Shown: positions 60,882-64,000 of the stretch, one piece after another | Layout of the letters: each line of letters begins with the position of its first letter | Numbering within the stretch: position 1 is the stretch's first letter | Assembly: GCA_020627705.1 (NCBI GenBank) | Contig: JAHDGJ010000014.1 | Span: 1 to 64,000, forward strand | Origin: Saprospiraceae bacterium | GTDB taxonomy: Bacteria > Bacteroidota > Bacteroidia > Chitinophagales > Saprospiraceae | Length of the DNA: 64,000 bases | Direction: 5' to 3' | Translations under genes and position numbers: made by a program | The notes under the pieces: generated by a model | The model's database searches: none | The model's input: only the letters and a program-made list of their open reading frames with translations | Told to the model about the DNA's origin: nothing

Positions 60882-61570
60882 TGGAAAACGCTTTATCATC
60901 GCTCATTAAGTTTAAGTCTCGTAAGATTCTTATTGCCCAAAAGCCCTCTGGGATGAGTTCTCAAATTAATAGAGACTCAAACAAGTCCTTACAGGATCTT
61001 CTGGAAATTTATTTAAAGAGAAAAATCAATATAATATCTAGGTTGGATAGACCAGTCAGTGGGCTCGTTGTTTTTGCTATGGACAAGAAAAGTGCTTCTG
61101 TGGTTTCTGAATGGCAAAGAAATAAATGGATACAAAAGAAGTATTTAGCCCTTGTAGAAAAGAGACCCACCTTGGTCGAAGGAAAACTGGAGCATTTTCT
61201 TGTCAGAAATGCAAAAAACAGGAAGGCCATAGTTCAGAATGTAAAAGTGAACAACGCTAAAAAAGCCGTATTACATTATAAGGTTTTAAAAAGTTTTGAA
61301 AATTATTCCTTGTTGGCAATTACGCCTGATACGGGACGATTCCATCAGATTCGGGCGCAACTGGCTTATGCCGGTTTTCCAATTAAAGGGGATGTAAAAT
61401 ATGGCGCAAGAAGATCAAACAAGGATAAATCCATACACCTGCATTGTCATCAAATCGAGTTGAAAACTAAGGAAGGAGAAAAACCAGAAGCTGTTTTTGC
61501 CGACACACCTACTTCGGATGGCCTTTGGTTGGATGTATCAAAATACTTAATCGATTCAAATGAATCTTGA
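60881..61570 (+). CDS. RluA-family RNA pseudouridine synthase
   Basis: The product has 229 residues, with no S4 domain. It isomerises uridine to pseudouridine in rRNA or tRNA. The catalytic Asp is in SRLDRPVSGLVVFAM, and TPDTGRFHQIRAQLAY and GDVKYGARR are the other family motifs. At this short length it resembles RluC/TruC-type single-domain enzymes; target site cannot be assigned. It is preceded by a 40-aa gene overlapping by one base, and overlaps the next gene by 11 bp. Confidence 0.9.
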   Translation: MENALSSLIKFKSRKILIAQKPSGMSSQINRDSNKSLQDLLEIYLKRKINIISRLDRPVSGLVVFAMDKKSASVVSEWQRNKWIQKKYLALVEKRPTLVEGKLEHFLVRNAKNRKAIVQNVKVNNAKKAVLHYKVLKSFENYSLLAITPDTGRFHQIRAQLAYAGFPIKGDVKYGARRSNKDKSIHLHCHQIELKTKEGEKPEAVFADTPTSDGLWLDVSKYLIDSNES

Positions 61571-61946
61571 AATAGAAAACACTGGATTTATTCTTTATAC
61601 CCGAAAATTTAAGGACTGCATCAAGTTTTACAAAGATGTATTGGGTCTAAAGGTCATGTATACCAAAGAGGACCTTACATGTTTTGAATTTGGAGGCTCT
61701 TATCTCATGGTGGAACTTGGAGACAAGTTGGAGGTACCCGATGTTATTTTAAATCGAGATTTGACTTGTCTTAGAATTAATGTAAAGGATGTCAAAAAAG
61801 CGTGTCATATTTTGGATAAAGCCCAAATTACGTATAGCTATAATGAATTTGAGTGGGGCACCATTGCTAAGTTTAAAGATCCAGATGGAAACCTCATAGG
61901 ATTTCGATCAAACCAGGAGCACGTTACGGATCAACAAAATTTTTAG
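61560..61946 (+). CDS. VOC-superfamily protein (glyoxalase/dioxygenase fold)
   Basis: The product has 128 residues, a single vicinal-oxygen-chelate domain: FILYTRKFKDCIKFYKDVLG, then VMYTKEDLTCFEFGGSYLMVE (cores DLTCFEFGGSYLMVELG), LRINVKDVKKACHIL and IAKFKDPDGNLIGF. The C-terminal DPDGN loop is typical of VOC members that bind a small ligand or metal. No substrate can be inferred. It overlaps the pseudouridine synthase gene by 11 bp. Confidence 0.85.
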   Translation: MNLEIENTGFILYTRKFKDCIKFYKDVLGLKVMYTKEDLTCFEFGGSYLMVELGDKLEVPDVILNRDLTCLRINVKDVKKACHILDKAQITYSYNEFEWGTIAKFKDPDGNLIGFRSNQEHVTDQQNF

Positions 61947-61983
61947 ATTTTAATTATTTCAATTCTTCTCTTCGGTCTCGGAG

Positions 61984-61991
61984 TATATTTG
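61984..61991 (+). promoter_or_regulatory. Probable -7 box of thiL
   Basis: TATATTTG matches TAnnTTTG, 19 bp before the thiL ATG; no clear -33 element is seen. Confidence 0.45.
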
Positions 61992-62010
61992 CATAAAATT
62001 CTACGGTACA

Positions 62011-63072
62011 ATGGCAGATAATTTTAACAAGACAGATGTAAACGAACTAGGAGAATTTGGTTTAATAGATCGTTTGACACAAGAATTTGTCACAGAGAAC
62101 CCTTCAACACATAAGGGTATTGGTGACGATGCTGCTGTATTAAAAATGGGTGAAAAGGCATTGCTCGTTTCGACAGATATGTTAATTGAAGGCATTCATT
62201 TTGACTTGATGTACACGCCCTTAAAACACCTTGGTTATAAGTCAGTGGTTGTTAATCTCTCTGATATTTATGCGATGAATGGGCAGCCGAAGCAGATCAC
62301 CTTGTCTATTGCAATCTCGAGCAAATATACCGTAGAGGCCTTGGAAGAATTTTATGAAGGGGTATTTCTGGCTTGTAAAAATTACAAAGTAGATTTGATT
62401 GGTGGAGATACCACTTCTTCTCCCAAAGGTATGTCCATTAGTGTTACAGCGATAGGCGAGGCTGATTTAGAAAAAGTGGTATATAGATCAGGTGCCAAAC
62501 CTGGGGATATTTTATGTGCAACAGGAAATTTTGGGGCGGCATATTTGGGATTACAAATTTTAGAAAGAGAAAAGCAGATTTATTTGTCGAATCCAGGAAT
62601 ACAACCAGACCTTGAAAACCAGGACTATATTGTTGGCAGACAACTTAGACCCGAAGCAGGGAGACAGACCATAGGTTATTTCGAAAAACATGGCTTTAGA
62701 CCAACAGCTATGATTGATGTTTCGGACGGATTAACCTCTGATCTATTTCATATTTGTAGGCAGTCTGGTGTGGGAGCGTATATCGAGGAAGGCAAAGTTC
62801 CTATTCACCCAGATACAGAAAAGATGGCGCTTCAGTTTAACATGGACCCTATTACTGCTGCCTTAAATGGAGGAGAAGATTACGAACTTCTTTTTTCTAT
62901 TGATCCCAGCGATCTAGAACATGTAAGATATATGCCTGGAGTATTCATCATTGGTGAAATTACAAAGGCAGACGATGGAATAAAATTGCACACTACAGGT
63001 GGAAATATTCATGACATGCAGGCACAAGGATGGAATCACTTTAAAAACAACAACCCGTCGAAAGACAATTAG
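62011..63072 (+). CDS. thiL: Thiamine-monophosphate kinase
   Basis: The product has 353 residues. It phosphorylates thiamine monophosphate to thiamine diphosphate. Family motifs are IGDDAAVL, STDMLIEGIHFDL, VNLSDIYAMNGQPKQITLS (core VNLSDIYAMNG), GGDTTSSPKGMSISVTAIG and DVSDGLTSDLFHI, plus the C-terminal GGEDYELLFSI. It is preceded by a TATATTTG box and followed by trmB convergently after 3 bp. No other thiamine gene is adjacent. Confidence 0.95.
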   Translation: MADNFNKTDVNELGEFGLIDRLTQEFVTENPSTHKGIGDDAAVLKMGEKALLVSTDMLIEGIHFDLMYTPLKHLGYKSVVVNLSDIYAMNGQPKQITLSIAISSKYTVEALEEFYEGVFLACKNYKVDLIGGDTTSSPKGMSISVTAIGEADLEKVVYRSGAKPGDILCATGNFGAAYLGLQILEREKQIYLSNPGIQPDLENQDYIVGRQLRPEAGRQTIGYFEKHGFRPTAMIDVSDGLTSDLFHICRQSGVGAYIEEGKVPIHPDTEKMALQFNMDPITAALNGGEDYELLFSIDPSDLEHVRYMPGVFIIGEITKADDGIKLHTTGGNIHDMQAQGWNHFKNNNPSKDN

Positions 63073-63075
63073 GAA

Positions 63076-63762
63076 TTAAAGAGTATAACGGATATACTTT
63101 ATAATACGACCATCCTCCAAATGTGATTTTTCGTAGTACGTTTTTATTTCTAGTTCGGGAAAATCAAGTGGTTGTGCATAAATGTTATCATTTTGATATA
63201 ACACTTTGATGCGGGGATCATCTTTTACAACTTCATTTGTATGTTGCCACAATTCGTTTGAATCCGTTTTTAATTGAACAATTCCCTGAGGTTTAAGGAA
63301 TTTTCGATATAAATCGTGAAAATTATGATTGGTGAGCCTTCGATTGGCTTTGCTTTTTTTTAGAAAGGGATCTGGAAAAGTGATCCATATTTCATCTATT
63401 TCATTTTCCTCGAAGAAATTGTCAATACATTCTATTCTAGCTCGTAAGAATGCAACATTAGATAAGGATTTATCTTTTGCTTGATTCGCGCCCTTCCAAA
63501 TTCTCGCCCCTTTAACATCAACACCGATAAAATTTCGATCAGCGTACATATCTCCTAGCGCCACACTATATTCTCCTCGACCACAGGCTAGTTCTAAAAC
63601 AATTGGATTGGCGTTTTGGAAATGCGTATTCCATTTTCCTTTCATCTCTACAATCTTACCGTTTTGTGTCTCTAAGGTTGGTTTTTCAGGATCAAAACAT
63701 TGATAGACATTGTCTAATCCAAGCAAATCCTCAAACTTCTTAAGCTTATTTCGTTTTCCCAT
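63076..63762 (-). CDS. trmB: tRNA (guanine-N7)-methyltransferase
   Basis: The product has 228 residues. It methylates G46 of tRNA using S-adenosylmethionine. SAM-binding motifs are VLELACGRGEYSVALG and NFIGVDVKGARIWKGANQA. The family signatures IWITFPDPFLKKSKANRRLTN (core ITFPDPFLKKSKANRRL) and QLKTDSNELWQHT are present. Convergent with thiL. Confidence 0.93.
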   Translation of the reverse strand: MGKRNKLKKFEDLLGLDNVYQCFDPEKPTLETQNGKIVEMKGKWNTHFQNANPIVLELACGRGEYSVALGDMYADRNFIGVDVKGARIWKGANQAKDKSLSNVAFLRARIECIDNFFEENEIDEIWITFPDPFLKKSKANRRLTNHNFHDLYRKFLKPQGIVQLKTDSNELWQHTNEVVKDDPRIKVLYQNDNIYAQPLDFPELEIKTYYEKSHLEDGRIIKYIRYTL

Positions 63763-63857
63763 CTTAAAAAAATGTAAAAGTAAGGCATTCGAGGGCTTGT
63801 TTTGAAAGTCTTATACGTTAGTGATTATAGTTTTACTTTTGTCACTCAAATTTTAAC

Positions 63858-64000
63858 ATGATGCTACGTAGTCTGGTTTTTGTTTTGTGTTCTTTTTGTT
63901 TTACTGCTGCTTTTTCGCAGTCCTTCAATATTGGTGTAAGAGCAGGGTTAAACTATAGTCAATTTCGAGGGCCTTTAGAACTTAATGAAGAATACAGCTT
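63858..64000 (+). CDS. PorT-like outer membrane beta-barrel protein (3'-truncated)
   Basis: Begins at ATG 63858 (a second ATG follows immediately) and runs off the window after 47 complete codons. A signal peptide is clear (LVFVLCSFCFTAAFSQ), followed by NIGVRAGLNYSQFRGPLELN, the first strands of PorT-type small outer membrane barrels. A TACTTTTG box (63834-63841) lies 16 bp before the start and fits a -7 element. The full domain cannot be checked from the visible part. Confidence 0.6.
   Translation, partial: MMLRSLVFVLCSFCFTAAFSQSFNIGVRAGLNYSQFRGPLELNEEYS

Noticed and set aside
1-64000. CRISPR array, rRNA genes and IS elements
   Set aside because: No regularly spaced short repeats, no rRNA-like sequence and no transposase or terminal inverted repeats of IS type were seen.

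Overview
The window is a chromosomal stretch from an AT-rich Bacteroidota bacterium, most likely a gliding or surface-associated member of the Saprospiraceae/Chitinophagales type. The evidence is the cargo: very long secreted proteins built of HYR-like or PKD repeats and ending in type IX secretion system (T9SS) sorting domains, a GldB gliding lipoprotein, Bacteroidota-type TAnnTTTG promoter boxes, weak Shine-Dalgarno signals, and families typical of the phylum (DUF2723/GT117, PS-10 peptidase S37, VF530). The assignment is inferred from gene content only.

Layout. 1-10008: two giant T9SS substrates, the first entering from the left edge. 10013-20671: a thioredoxin/MsrA-like protein, a CIA30 protein, an intergenic structured repeat, an ALDH7-type dehydrogenase, an RND exporter, a LOG-family hydrolase, RNase HII, an LLM monooxygenase/sodium symporter pair, a DUF1761 membrane protein and an MBL hydrolase. 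20759-28535: an outer-membrane barrel protein with a TolB-like region, release factor 1, an ECF sigma factor with a putative small anti-sigma partner, an S37 peptidase and galactokinase. 28616-28686: tRNA-Cys(GCA). 28672-34322: a 5.6-kb integrated element in the 3' end of that tRNA. 34309-34531: a tandem att/terminator duplication. 34553-41175: omega-amidase, PfkB kinase, a 42-aa membrane protein, aminopeptidase P, sigma-54 and a class III aminotransferase. 41377-46607: a secreted M43 protease and two linked secreted thioredoxins. 46612-54106: exonuclease III, a GT2 glycosyltransferase, an M23 peptidase, VF530, a broken DUF2306 gene, TatA, a 2OG-Fe(II) oxygenase, GldB, NadC and a 35-aa membrane protein. 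54434-60578: a four-gene minus-strand operon of GT117, RpiB, M28 peptidase and PyrD. 60759-64000: a 40-aa membrane protein, a pseudouridine synthase, a VOC protein, ThiL, TrmB and the start of a PorT-like barrel gene.

The most interesting part is the element at tRNA-Cys. It has 18-bp att core repeats, a tyrosine integrase translationally coupled to an unknown 241-aa protein, an excisionase-like HTH protein, a putative gene II/X-like replication initiator, a small HTH protein with a C-terminus reminiscent of small terminase subunits, and one secreted cargo protein. GGTGAC motifs occur as pairs with exactly 12 bp between starts at three places: both ends of the element and just upstream of the HTH gene. 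A strong hairpin and a repeated 18-bp sequence lie in front of the initiator gene. No capsid, Zot-like, relaxase or conjugation gene is visible, so it resembles a small mobilisable or phage-satellite-like element. Functional labels there are inference.

Other points: three very short membrane-protein genes, a rho-independent terminator embedded in the coding end of a convergent gene, and a DUF2306 gene broken by an internal deletion.
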